Origin: Fodinibacter sp038330415 | GTDB taxonomy: Bacteria; Actinomycetota; Actinomycetes; Actinomycetales; Dermatophilaceae | NCBI GenBank assembly: GCA_038330415.1 | Contig: JBBQNZ010000099.1 | Coordinates: forward strand, 1 to 16,343 | Direction of reading: 5' to 3' | DNA: 16,343 bases | Shown here: positions 6,970 to 13,403 of the stretch, piece by piece | How positions within the stretch are numbered: the stretch's first letter is position 1 | Layout: the number at the start of each line of letters is the position of its first letter | Notes under the pieces: generated by a model | Seen by the model: the letters and a program-made list of their open reading frames with translations, nothing else | Told to the model about the DNA's origin: nothing | Databases searched by the model: none | Translations under genes and position numbers: made by a program

Positions 6970-7458
6970 TCCGGCGGCGGGGGTCCTCTCGCGCGCCAGG
7001 TCGGCGCCGGGCCGGGCGCGTGCCGCCACCCGGCCGCCGCCGAGGCGCCGGGCGTCGCGAACGGTGAACAGCCCGGCCAGCAAAGCGATCGGGGCGCCGT
7101 GGGCGAGGGAGGCGAGCGGCGGGATCCGCTCCCAGCCGTCGAACCAGGACAGGGCGGTGAGCGCCAGCGCGGCGGCGGCCACCCCGACCACCGTGGCGGC
7201 AAGGAACGGGCGAGCACCCCACAACTGCAGCGCTCCCCCGGCCACGACACCCAGCGCCAGGCCGAGCACCAGCACCAGGGGCAGCAGCAGGACGAGGTAG
7301 AGCACCGACCCGCCGAGGTAGCGGTCGATGCCGAACAGGGCGGCCGTCCTGCTGTCGTTCCCCACGACGGCGGGCGGCACGAGCAGCGCCACGAAGAGCA
7401 GCACGTGCGCCACCAGAGCCCGCAGCGGCCAGCGCCACAGTGCTGCCATCGGCGACAT
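6967..7458 (-). CDS. Small polytopic membrane protein of unknown function
   Basis: A 163-residue protein with four to five hydrophobic helices (around LVAHVLLFVALLVPPAVVG, VLYLVLLLPLVLVLGLALGVV, LAATVVGVAAAALALTAL and GAPIALLAGLFTV) and a basic C-terminal tail. I do not recognise a family. The ATG at 7458 is chosen because GGGGAGG lies 4 bases upstream; an ATG at 7449 is also possible, and the GTG-initiated extension to 7518 has no such site. The gene lies between mrdA and lpdA, 117 bp after the mrdA stop and 9 bp before lpdA. It sits where rodA is usually found but is far too short and lacks RodA/SEDS motifs. The site suggests transcription separate from mrdA, leading into lpdA. Confidence 0.7.
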   Translation of the reverse strand: MSPMAALWRWPLRALVAHVLLFVALLVPPAVVGNDSRTAALFGIDRYLGGSVLYLVLLLPLVLVLGLALGVVAGGALQLWGARPFLAATVVGVAAAALALTALSWFDGWERIPPLASLAHGAPIALLAGLFTVRDARRLGGGRVAARARPGADLARERTPAAG

Positions 7459-7528
7459 CCGACCTCCCCGTGCCACAACTCCCACGAGGAGTCTGACAGC
7501 CGGGTGCCCCGAGCGCACGCACCTTTGT

Positions 7529-7595
7529 TGTCCCGGCGCGTCAGCGCAGCGTGCGCAGGGCGCTGTCCGGGTGCGTCAGCGCAGCGTGCGCAGGG
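7529..7595. repeat. Direct repeat duplicating the 3' end of mrdA
   Basis: Bases 7529-7560 and 7564-7595 are two 32-base copies (period 35) that agree at 30 of 32 positions; the last 23 bases (7538-7560 and 7573-7595) are identical. The right copy contains the last codons and stop of mrdA (LRTLR, then TGA). The left copy lies just beyond it in the transcript. Since 35 is not a multiple of three, the second copy is out of frame with the first. Each copy holds a small hairpin, GCGCA-GCG-TGCGC (7544-7556 and 7579-7591). Confidence 0.9.
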
Positions 7596-9648
7596 TCTCG
7601 TGCACCGCGCGCGACACCGGCGCGGCGGTTCGCGCCCCGGGTCCGCCCTGGGCCACGACGACCGACACGACCCATCGCGGCGCGTCGGCCGGGGCGTACG
7701 ACACGAACCACGAGGTGTCGCGCTTCCCCACCACCTCGGCGGTGCCGGTCTTGCCCGCCACCGGCCACCCCGGCATCGTGCGGAACAGGTCTCGCACGCT
7801 GCCGACCGCCACGGCATTGCGCAGCGCATCGCGCAGGTAGGCGTCGACCTGGGGCGACAGCGGCGCACGGCGGGTCGGCCCGGCTGCCACCCGCTCCTCG
7901 TGGCCGGTCACCGGGTCGACGACGGCGGATCCGACGCGTGGGGTGAGCACCCTGCCGCCGTTGGCGATCGCGGCGTACATCACGGCGGCCTGCAGGGGCG
8001 TGGCACCGACGTCGCCCTGCCCGATGGAGAAGTTGGCGGCGTCACCGGGGCGCAGCAGGTAGCCGCTGCGGCAGTTCTCGACGGCGACCTGCTGGAAGTA
8101 CGCGGCCTGCTTCCGGTCGGCGACGTCGGGGTAGCCGGTGCGGGCCCGCCGGCACGACTCATCCTTGGTCGCCTCCCACGCGGCCTTCTTCCACGCCCGG
8201 TCGGGGATGCGGCCGCTCGCCTCCCCGGGCAGGTCAATGCCCGTGCGGGCGCCGAGCCCCAGCCCCTTGGTGGTGGTGACGAACGGGTCGCTGGCGTCGT
8301 CCTTGGCGGCGAAACCCCCCTGGGCTCGCCACGAGTCGTAGGCCAGCGCGTAGAACACGGTGTCGCACGAGACCTCTATGGCCATCTTGAAGCTGATCAG
8401 CCCGCGCCCGCTGGTCTCGTGGTTGTTGAAGATCCGGTTGCCGATGCGGTACTTCGCGGGGCAGTCGTAGGTGCCGTTCAGCGAGTTGCCGGCTTGCACC
8501 GCGGCGATCACCGACGCCGGCTTCATGGTGCTCGCCGGCGCCAGCTCGACGCCGATCGCGCGGGAGAGCAACGGCGTGTTCGCGGATGCCGCGGTGAGCC
8601 TGGCGTAGTCGGCCTGGGAGATGCCGCCGGTCCAGACATTCGGGTCGTATGCCGGAGCGCTGGCCAGGGCGGCCACCGCACCCGAGCGGGGGTCGAGCAC
8701 CACGACGGCGCCCGAGTCGGCCGGCCAGCCGCGGTGCCGGGCCGCGGCCATCTGGGTCGCGAGCGCCTTCTCGGCGGCCGCCTGGACCCGCACGTCGAGC
8801 GAGGTGACCAGGTCACGGCCGGGCACCGGCTCGGTGCGCGAGACCACCCCGGTGACCAGCCCGCGCGCATCGACCGAGACCACGGTGCGGCCGGGCACTC
8901 CCCGCAGCACGGTGTCGTACTGCTGCTCCAGGCCCGAGCGCCCCACGAGGTCGTCGGCCACGAGGCCTCGGGCGCCGCCCACCTCGTCGGAGCGCACCTG
9001 GCCCAGGTAGCCCAGCGCCTGGGCGGCCGAGACGCCCTGCGGCCGAGGGTAGAACCGCACCGGCCGCGACCCCACGGCCACGCCGGGGAAGCGGTCGGGC
9101 TGCTCGACGAGCGAGAGCGCTCGCGTCGGGTCGACGCCCTCGGCGAGCGGCACCGGCACCTGCGCCGAGCCCGCCCAGCAGGCCGGGGCCGCCGGGGCCC
9201 CTGGCTCGCCGCACAGCCAGGTCCGGCCGAGCAGCGCGTCGGCCGGGACGCCGAGCACCGACGCCATGTCACGCACCACGGAGGCGCCCCGGTCGTGGCT
9301 GTCGGCGAGCACCCGGCGCTCGATGGTGACCACGGTGCTCGCCCGGTTGTCGGCCATCACCTGCCCGTGCGCGTCGAGGATGCGGCCACGCAGGGCGGGG
9401 ACGACCAGGGTGCGGGTGTCGAGGGCGGACGCCACGGACCGGAAGTCGTCGTGGCCGAGGAGCTGCACCTGCCCCAGCCGGCCGACCAGGGCTGCGAAGC
9501 CCAGCCCCACCAGCAACACGACCGCGAGGAAGCGCCCCTGGTGCGCGGGGCTGCGCCGCCCCCCGACCCGTGAGGTCCCTGCACGTGCCGGGTTGGTGCC
9601 GTCAGCGCGGCGACCTGACCGCAACAACCCGGCACGGGCGCGCCTCAT
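7576..9648 (-). CDS. mrdA: Penicillin-binding protein 2, elongasome transpeptidase
   Basis: A 690-residue class B PBP that cross-links peptidoglycan during side-wall growth. A basic cytoplasmic tail of about 39 residues is followed by one membrane helix (about 40-56), then the pedestal domain with RGRILDAHGQVMADNRAS and GRSGLEQQYD, then the transpeptidase domain. Its catalytic motifs are STMK (Ser373 to Lys376), SCD (427-429) and KTG (633-635). Several cysteines (WLCGEPG, YDCPAKY, DESCRR, VENCRSG) are outside the membrane and may form disulfides. The ATG at 9648 is preceded by GGAGG and overlaps the mreD stop as ATGA, so translation is coupled. The ORF continues upstream only in another gene's shadow. 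The usual partner gene rodA does not follow; a duplicated 3' tail lies beyond the stop. Confidence 0.96.
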   Translation of the reverse strand: MRRARAGLLRSGRRADGTNPARAGTSRVGGRRSPAHQGRFLAVVLLVGLGFAALVGRLGQVQLLGHDDFRSVASALDTRTLVVPALRGRILDAHGQVMADNRASTVVTIERRVLADSHDRGASVVRDMASVLGVPADALLGRTWLCGEPGAPAAPACWAGSAQVPVPLAEGVDPTRALSLVEQPDRFPGVAVGSRPVRFYPRPQGVSAAQALGYLGQVRSDEVGGARGLVADDLVGRSGLEQQYDTVLRGVPGRTVVSVDARGLVTGVVSRTEPVPGRDLVTSLDVRVQAAAEKALATQMAAARHRGWPADSGAVVVLDPRSGAVAALASAPAYDPNVWTGGISQADYARLTAASANTPLLSRAIGVELAPASTMKPASVIAAVQAGNSLNGTYDCPAKYRIGNRIFNNHETSGRGLISFKMAIEVSCDTVFYALAYDSWRAQGGFAAKDDASDPFVTTTKGLGLGARTGIDLPGEASGRIPDRAWKKAAWEATKDESCRRARTGYPDVADRKQAAYFQQVAVENCRSGYLLRPGDAANFSIGQGDVGATPLQAAVMYAAIANGGRVLTPRVGSAVVDPVTGHEERVAAGPTRRAPLSPQVDAYLRDALRNAVAVGSVRDLFRTMPGWPVAGKTGTAEVVGKRDTSWFVSYAPADAPRWVVSVVVAQGGPGARTAAPVSRAVHETLRTLR
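9584..9636 (-). repeat. Long inverted repeat in the first codons of mrdA
   Basis: CGTGCCGGGTTG (9584-9595) and CAACCCGGCACG (9625-9636) are perfect 12-bp inverted arms. Inside them GTCAG (9601-9605) and CTGAC (9615-9619) form a second 5-bp stem. In the message this structure begins about 12 nt after the mrdA start codon, within codons for the cytoplasmic tail. It could slow early translation or be a chance product of Arg/Ala/Gly codons. Confidence 0.6.
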
Positions 9649-10136
9649 CCGAACCTCCGGCGCGCCAGCCCGCGCTCGGCCGCCACGACCAGCGGCACCA
9701 CGAGCGCGGCCACCGTGGCGGTGAGCACGCACTGCACCGCGACCGCCCCGAGGCCGACGGGGGCACCCACCGCGAGCGCACCGAGCACCCCGACCCCCTC
9801 GACCACGGCTGCCGACCCCAGCGCCACCAGGGCCACCCGCGGTGCGGCGACCGGCCCCTCGACGCGCAGCCGACCCGCGAAGGCGCCGGCGACGGCATAC
9901 GTGAGGGCCTGCACCCCGAGGTGTGCCGAGCCGGGGGGCACCAGGTCGAGCAGCCACCCGGCGGCGAGGCCGACGCCGGCGCCGACCACCGGCCCGCGCA
10001 GCAGCGCCCAGGCGACGACGAGCACGAGCACGAGGTCAGGGACGACGGGCACGTGCCGCACGCCGAGGGTGACCACCAGCAGCACCGAGCCGAGCACCGC
10101 CAGGCCCCGCAGCAGCGCCGCGAGCCGGGCCGTCAT
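9645..10136 (-). CDS. mreD: Rod shape-determining protein MreD
   Basis: A 163-residue integral membrane protein with five or six predicted helices (LAVLGSVLLVVTLGV, PDLVLVLVVAWALLRG, GAGVGLAAGWLLDLVPPGSA and three more). The segment GLAAGWLLDLVPPGSAHLGVQALTYAVAGAFAG is typical of MreD: 'G-x-x-x-G-x-x-x-D' followed by a short loop and a 'lG-x-x-al-y-x-l-x-g' helix. MreD works with MreB and MreC in the complex that guides cell-wall elongation. Its ATG overlaps the mreC stop as ATGA (10133-10136), and its own stop overlaps the mrdA start in the same way, so the three genes are translationally linked. Sequence conservation in MreD is low, and the operon position adds much of the confidence. Confidence 0.93.
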   Translation of the reverse strand: MTARLAALLRGLAVLGSVLLVVTLGVRHVPVVPDLVLVLVVAWALLRGPVVGAGVGLAAGWLLDLVPPGSAHLGVQALTYAVAGAFAGRLRVEGPVAAPRVALVALGSAAVVEGVGVLGALAVGAPVGLGAVAVQCVLTATVAALVVPLVVAAERGLARRRFG

Positions 10137-10984
10137 CCGGTGCCCGTCGCGACGGGGCGAGGTGCGGCGCGCCCCGCGGTGAGCACCACCGCCACGACGT
10201 CGAGCGAGGTGGTGTCGACGGAGGGGGTGATGGTGCCGGTGGGGGCCAGCCGACCGACCCCCAGGTGCACGGTGCTCACCGTGCCGACCTCGATGCCGGG
10301 CACGAACGGGCGGTCACCGACGCTGCCGAGGGTCGTGACGACGTCGCCGGCGGAGGTGGCGCCACGGTCGACCAGGGCGAGGGAGAGCAGGCCGGGGCCG
10401 GGGCGGGCGCCGCCGGCCAGCGCTGCCCCGGATGCCTCGCCGAGCACGCCTCGTGGGCCCACCCGCACGCCCACGACGAGGTCGGCACTGCCGACGAGCA
10501 GCACGTCGGAGGTCCACGGGGCGACGGAGACGACCCGGCCGACCAGACCCGCCGCGGCCACGACGGAGCGGTCGACCTCGACCCCGTCGCGCGAGCCGGC
10601 GTCGATGGTGACCCGTTCGGGGCCGGCCGGGCCGCTGGCGCCGACCGCGACGACACGGGCGGGAACGAGGCGCGCGCCGGCCAGTGCCGGGCTCGCGAGG
10701 ATGCCGGCGCTGCCGTGCACGGCCGCGACCTCGCGCTGCGCGGCGGCCAGCCGGGTGGAGAGCGCGGCTGCCTCGGCGCGGGCGGCCGACGCCTCGTCGG
10801 CACCCGGGCCCAGGAGCCGCTCGAAGGGGCCGAGCGCGGCGGCCGCGGCACCCCGCACCGGCTCGAGGCCGGCGGCGCCGGACGCCCCGAGGGCCACCAC
10901 CAGGCCGGTGACGACCAGCGCCCCGGTGAGGAGGCGGCGCGAGCGGGTGGAGGTGCGAGTGGTGGGGGTGCGCCGGACGTGCAT
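10133..10984 (-). CDS. mreC: Rod shape-determining protein MreC
   Basis: A 283-residue protein with a basic N-terminal tail, one membrane helix (about LLTGALVVTGLVVALG), an extracellular coiled coil of the Ala/Arg/Glu type (around EASAARAEAAALSTRLAAAQREVAAVH) and a beta-rich domain with ARVVAVGASGPAGPERVTID, AGSRDGVEV, GLVGRVVSV and the ending region SLDVVAVVLT. This matches MreC, which forms a scaffold outside the membrane that binds PBP2 and couples it to MreB. I chose the ATG at 10984, two bases after the mreB stop; the GTG at 11044 would overlap mreB by 58 bases and add a low-complexity Arg tail. There is no strong Shine-Dalgarno, so translation probably depends on coupling with mreB. The gene overlaps mreD by four bases. 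Confidence 0.95.
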   Translation of the reverse strand: MHVRRTPTTRTSTRSRRLLTGALVVTGLVVALGASGAAGLEPVRGAAAAALGPFERLLGPGADEASAARAEAAALSTRLAAAQREVAAVHGSAGILASPALAGARLVPARVVAVGASGPAGPERVTIDAGSRDGVEVDRSVVAAAGLVGRVVSVAPWTSDVLLVGSADLVVGVRVGPRGVLGEASGAALAGGARPGPGLLSLALVDRGATSAGDVVTTLGSVGDRPFVPGIEVGTVSTVHLGVGRLAPTGTITPSVDTTSLDVVAVVLTAGRAAPRPVATGTG

Positions 10985-10986
10985 GG

Positions 10987-12021
10987 TCAGGGTCGCCGGT
11001 TGTCGACGAGCACGCGCTCGAGCGTGCCGAACTCCTCGACGCACCGACCCGCGCCGCGCGCCACGGCGTGCAGCGGGTCGTCGGCCGCGTGCACCGGCAC
11101 GCCCAGCTCGTGGCTGAGCCGCTCGTCGAGGCCGCGGATGAGGGCGCCGCCACCGGTGAGCGCGATGCCCCGGTCGACGACGTCGCCGGCCAGCTCGGGC
11201 GGGCAGACGTCGAGCACGGTGCGCACCAGCTCGATGATCTGCACGACCGGGGTCTCGATGGCCCGGCGCACCTCGGCCGAGCCGATCGACACGGTCTTGG
11301 GCAGCCCGGTGACCAGGTCACGGCCGCGCACCCGCTCGGTGAGCTCCTCGCGCAGGGGGAAGGCCGAGCCGGCACCGATCTTGAGGTCCTCGGCGCTGCG
11401 CTCCCCCAGCAGCAGCGAGTACTCGCTCTTGACGTGGGCGACCAGCGCGTCGTCGATCTCGTCACCGCCGATCCGCACGGTGCGCGAGGTGACGACGCCG
11501 CCCAGGCTGAGGATCGCGACGTCGGTCGTGCCGCCACCGATGTCGACGACCATCGACGCCCGGGTCTCCTCGACCGGCAGCCCCGCGCCGATCGCGGCCG
11601 CCATCGTCTCCTCGATGACGTAGACCCGGCGTGCCCCGGAGCGCAGCGTGGCGTCCTCGAGGGCCCGTCGCTCGACGCTGGTGATGTCGCTCGGCACGCA
11701 CACCACCACACGCGGGCGGACCAGCCGCGAGGGCGAGACCTGCTCCACGAACCAGCGGATCATCCGCTCGGTGACGTCGGCGTCGGAGATGACCCCGTCG
11801 CGCAGCGGCCGCACCGCCGTCACCGACTCCGGGGTGCGGCCGAGCATCTCCTTGGCGCGGTGCCCGGCGGCCACGAGCTGGCTGGAGCCGGTGCGCAGTG
11901 CAACGACCGAGGGCTCGTCGAGCACCACCCCGCGGCCGCGCTCGTAGATGACGGTGTTGGCGGTGCCGAGGTCGATGGCGAGGTCCCGCCCGCGCACCCA
12001 TCCCGACGCCCAGCCACTCAT
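10987..12021 (-). CDS. mreB: Rod shape-determining actin homologue MreB
   Basis: A 344-residue actin-fold ATPase, full family length. Phosphate-1 motif DLGTANT is at residues 17-23, phosphate-2 DIGGGTTD begins at Asp160, and the adenosine motif is in GIALTGGGALIRGL near the C-terminus. EETMAAAIGAGLPV and the GDEIDDAL segment are also typical. The N-terminus (MSGWASGWVRG) has Trp and small residues suited to a membrane-binding helix. MreB filaments steer the elongation machinery under the membrane. It is the first gene of mreB-mreC-mreD-mrdA. The start has no Shine-Dalgarno, but TAGCCT lies 6 nt upstream, suggesting its own leaderless promoter. The region upstream also holds the ndk terminator hairpin. 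Confidence 0.97.
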   Translation of the reverse strand: MSGWASGWVRGRDLAIDLGTANTVIYERGRGVVLDEPSVVALRTGSSQLVAAGHRAKEMLGRTPESVTAVRPLRDGVISDADVTERMIRWFVEQVSPSRLVRPRVVVCVPSDITSVERRALEDATLRSGARRVYVIEETMAAAIGAGLPVEETRASMVVDIGGGTTDVAILSLGGVVTSRTVRIGGDEIDDALVAHVKSEYSLLLGERSAEDLKIGAGSAFPLREELTERVRGRDLVTGLPKTVSIGSAEVRRAIETPVVQIIELVRTVLDVCPPELAGDVVDRGIALTGGGALIRGLDERLSHELGVPVHAADDPLHAVARGAGRCVEEFGTLERVLVDNRRP

Positions 12022-12027
12022 GGCAGC

Positions 12028-12033
12028 AGGCTA
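12028..12033 (-). promoter_or_regulatory. Candidate -10 for a leaderless mreB transcript
   Basis: On the minus strand TAGCCT is followed by 6 nt and the mreB ATG. GAGACG 17 bp further upstream (12051-12056) keeps only the GAC core of a -35. Here the TAG is not a stop codon of another gene, so this is the cleanest example of the pattern. Confidence 0.5.
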
Positions 12034-12053
12034 GGTCGGTGGGTCCGCCCCGT

Positions 12054-12085
12054 CTCGGTGCCGCGCCGGGCCGGCGCCGACCGAG
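12054..12085. repeat. Inverted repeat upstream of mreB
   Basis: CTCGGT (12054-12059) and ACCGAG (12080-12085) enclose a GC-rich core containing GCGCC and GGCGC arms. It lies upstream of the mreB -10, over the -35 region. It could be an operator for the mreB operon or an extension of the ndk terminator region. Confidence 0.4.
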
Positions 12086-12093
12086 CCGTTCAG

Positions 12094-12116
12094 CGGATGC
12101 CGGGTCACGGCATCCG
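12094..12116 (-). terminator. Hairpin terminator after ndk
   Basis: CGGATGCCG (12094-12102) and CGGCATCCG (12108-12116) form a perfect 9-bp stem with a 5-base loop, beginning 17 bp after the ndk stop in the minus direction. There is no T-run. It separates ndk from the mreB operon. Confidence 0.62.
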
Positions 12117-12133
12117 TGGGCGTGCTCGGCGGG

Positions 12134-12556
12134 TCAGGACGCGGGGAACCAGATGCTGATCTCGCGCGCGGCGGACTCCGGGGAGTCGGAGCCGTGCACG
12201 ATGTTCTGCTGCACCGGGGTGCCCCAGTCGCGGCCGAGGTCGCCGCGGATGGTGCCGGGCAGCGCCTTGGTGGGGTCGGTGGCGCCCGCCAGCGCGCGGA
12301 ACCCCTCGATGCAGCGCTCGCCCTCGATGACGACGGCGGCGACCGGCCCGGACGACATGAAGTCGCACAGCGGCTCGAAGAACGGCTTGCCGACGTGCTC
12401 CTCGTAGTGGGTGTGCAGCCGGTCGAGGTCAGGGGTGAGCACCTGCAGGGCCACCAGGCGGTAGCCCTTCGCCTCGATGCGGCGCAGCACCTCCCCAGTG
12501 AGGCCGCGGGCGAAGCCGTCGGGCTTGACGAGGACGAGTGAGCGTTCGGTGGTCAC
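12134..12556 (-). CDS. ndk: Nucleoside diphosphate kinase
   Basis: A 140-residue cytosolic enzyme that moves the gamma-phosphate from ATP to other nucleoside diphosphates through a phosphohistidine. The N-terminal RSLVLVKPDGFARG has Lys11, the phospho-acceptor is His121 in NIVHGSDSPESA, and the terminus REISIWFP is typical. The stretch RGDLGRDWGTPVQQN before the active site is a few residues longer than the mycobacterial type; I recall this form from Micrococcales, so it supports that placement. The start is a GTG at 12554-12556, 9 bp after the DUF4233 stop. TAGGCT lies 6 nt upstream and there is no Shine-Dalgarno. The DUF4233 and ndk pairing is conserved across actinobacteria. Confidence 0.97.
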   Translation of the reverse strand: MTTERSLVLVKPDGFARGLTGEVLRRIEAKGYRLVALQVLTPDLDRLHTHYEEHVGKPFFEPLCDFMSSGPVAAVVIEGERCIEGFRALAGATDPTKALPGTIRGDLGRDWGTPVQQNIVHGSDSPESAAREISIWFPAS

Positions 12557-12562
12557 GGAGGC

Positions 12563-12568
12563 AGCCTA
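12563..12568 (-). promoter_or_regulatory. Candidate -10 for a leaderless ndk transcript
   Basis: On the minus strand TAGGCT is followed by 6 nt and the ndk GTG. The TAG is also the DUF4233 stop codon, so the match is partly constrained by that codon. Confidence 0.35.
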
Positions 12569-12991
12569 GTCACCGGCGGGGGTGGCTCCGGCCGCGGCCT
12601 CGGCCTGCGCGTCGGCCTCCCGCTGGGCGACGAGCCGGTCGAGCGAACCGCCCTGGACGAGCAGCAGCACCCACAGCAGCGTGAAGACCAGGCCGACCCC
12701 GATCATCGCCGGCACGAGCACGGCGCTCGCCCAGGTCAGGGCCTGCACGACCCAGCCCACCGTGATGCCGAACGGGCGGCGCATCAGGCCCGAGGCCACG
12801 AGGGCGAGTGCCGCCAGGCCGAGCCCGACCCAGAGCAGCTGCTGCCCGTCGGCGGGCCGGCCGTCGGCGATGGCGTTGCCCCGGGCGACGAGCGCGAAGA
12901 ACGACAGGATGATCGCCTGGCCGAACAGCGCCATGGCCAGCAGACGGTACGTGAACTTGCCCTGCGTGCCGTAGAGAGGGAGCCGGCTCAT
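12566..12991 (-). CDS. DUF4233 domain membrane protein
   Basis: A 141-residue membrane protein with about four helices (LLAMALFGQAIILSFFALVA, LLWVGLGLAALALVASGL, VGWVVQALTWASAVLVPAM and MIGVGLVFTLLWVLLLVQG) and a charged, Ala/Glu-rich tail. The order and the position next to ndk match DUF4233 proteins, which in many actinobacteria are encoded between folC and ndk; their function is unknown. The ATG at 12989-12991 is preceded by GGAAG at about 8 bases and overlaps the stop of the upstream gene as ATGA. A longer reading back to 13204 gives an Arg-rich tail that is only a shadow of that upstream gene. folC, the expected upstream neighbour, lies about 2.9 kb away in this genome. Confidence 0.88.
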   Translation of the reverse strand: MSRLPLYGTQGKFTYRLLAMALFGQAIILSFFALVARGNAIADGRPADGQQLLWVGLGLAALALVASGLMRRPFGITVGWVVQALTWASAVLVPAMIGVGLVFTLLWVLLLVQGGSLDRLVAQREADAQAEAAAGATPAGD

Positions 12992-13257
12992 CCGTCGCGC
13001 TTCCAGCGTCGGGTCTCGACGGCGGCCTTGGACTCCGCGAGCCCGGCCCCCGTGGCGGCCCGGTAGTGCTTGATGGCCCCGATCAGCTCGCCGCGGTCGA
13101 GGGCGGCGTCGATGGTCTGCTGCACCTCGGGGCTGAGCTGATCGACGGGCGTGAAGGCGGTGGTCGAGGCGCCGCGGCTGGCGCGCACCGACGTGACGAC
13201 CCACCAGATCGCCGCGATGGCGGCCACCAGGAGGATCAGCTTGAACAGCGGGCTCAT
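12988..13257 (-). CDS. Membrane-anchored protein with ribosomal L7/L12 C-terminal-like segment
   Basis: An 89-residue protein. Residues about 3-22 (PLFKLILLVAAIAAIWWVV) form one membrane helix, then a linker with FTPVDQLSPEVQQTIDAAL, and the segment RGELIGAIKHYRAATGAGLAESKAAVE. That last segment has the helix-Gly-helix pattern of the ribosomal protein L7/L12 C-terminal domain ('k-i-x-v-I-K-x-y-R-x-x-T-G-x-G-L-x-E-A-K-x-x-V-E'). In the ribosome this surface recruits translation factors. Here it faces the cytoplasm or the outside from a membrane anchor, and the role is unknown. The ATG at 13257 is chosen over the GTG at 13323, which adds an uninformative extension; TACCCT lies 7 nt upstream. 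Its stop overlaps the DUF4233 start by four bases, so the two are probably made together. Confidence 0.75.
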   Translation of the reverse strand: MSPLFKLILLVAAIAAIWWVVTSVRASRGASTTAFTPVDQLSPEVQQTIDAALDRGELIGAIKHYRAATGAGLAESKAAVETRRWKRDG

Positions 13258-13264
13258 GCAGGCA

Positions 13265-13270
13265 AGGGTA
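13265..13270 (-). promoter_or_regulatory. Candidate -10 for the L7/L12-like gene cluster
   Basis: On the minus strand TACCCT is followed by 7 nt and the ATG, without a Shine-Dalgarno. It is the only promoter candidate before the L7/L12-like, DUF4233 and ndk run, since folC is no longer directly upstream. Confidence 0.42.
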
Positions 13271-13306
13271 TGCCGGGATCTTGGGGGGTCCGTGCCGTCG
13301 GGGCGT

Positions 13307-13324
13307 GTTGCGAGTTCTCGCAAC
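13307..13324. promoter_or_regulatory. 18-bp palindrome in a divergent intergenic region
   Basis: GTTGCGAGTTCTCGCAAC has perfect 8-bp arms around TT. It lies 50 bp upstream of the minus-strand L7/L12-like gene and 79 bp before the surface-protein ATG on the other strand. The size and position fit an operator for a dimeric regulator of one or both genes. No regulator gene is nearby. Confidence 0.45.
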
Positions 13325-13362
13325 CCGCCGCCGTGTGGTGGGTGGTTGTCGGCTTCGTCGCC

Positions 13363-13368
13363 TACGCT
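13363..13368 (+). promoter_or_regulatory. Candidate -10 of the surface-protein gene
   Basis: TACGCT matches TANNNT and would start a transcript with a 5' leader of about 30 nt. No convincing -35 lies 16-18 bp upstream. Confidence 0.28.
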
Positions 13369-13388
13369 CCGTCCGTCATCACGCCAAC

Positions 13389-13401
13389 GTAGGGGTCCTA
13401 C
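13389..13401 (+). promoter_or_regulatory. Ribosome binding site of the surface-protein gene inside a small hairpin
   Basis: AGGGG (13391-13395) lies 8 bases before the ATG at 13404 and decides this start over earlier in-frame codons. GTAGG (13389-13393) pairs with CCTAC (13397-13401) around a 3-base loop, so the site would be partly hidden in the message. Confidence 0.5.
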
Positions 13402-13403
13402 AC

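Noticed and set aside
7529..7595. Direct repeats as attachment sites of a mobile element
   Set aside because: The copies are only 3 bases apart, with no integrase or transposase and nothing between them, so a local duplication is simpler.
7099..9573. 824-codon plus-strand frame opposite mrdA
   Set aside because: Antisense to PBP2, which has all its catalytic motifs; the translated product is low-complexity and matches no family.
10985..11044. Earlier GTG start for mreC
   Set aside because: It overlaps the end of mreB by 58 bases and adds an Arg-rich tail; the ATG at 10984 lies two bases after the mreB stop and gives a normal MreC N-terminus.
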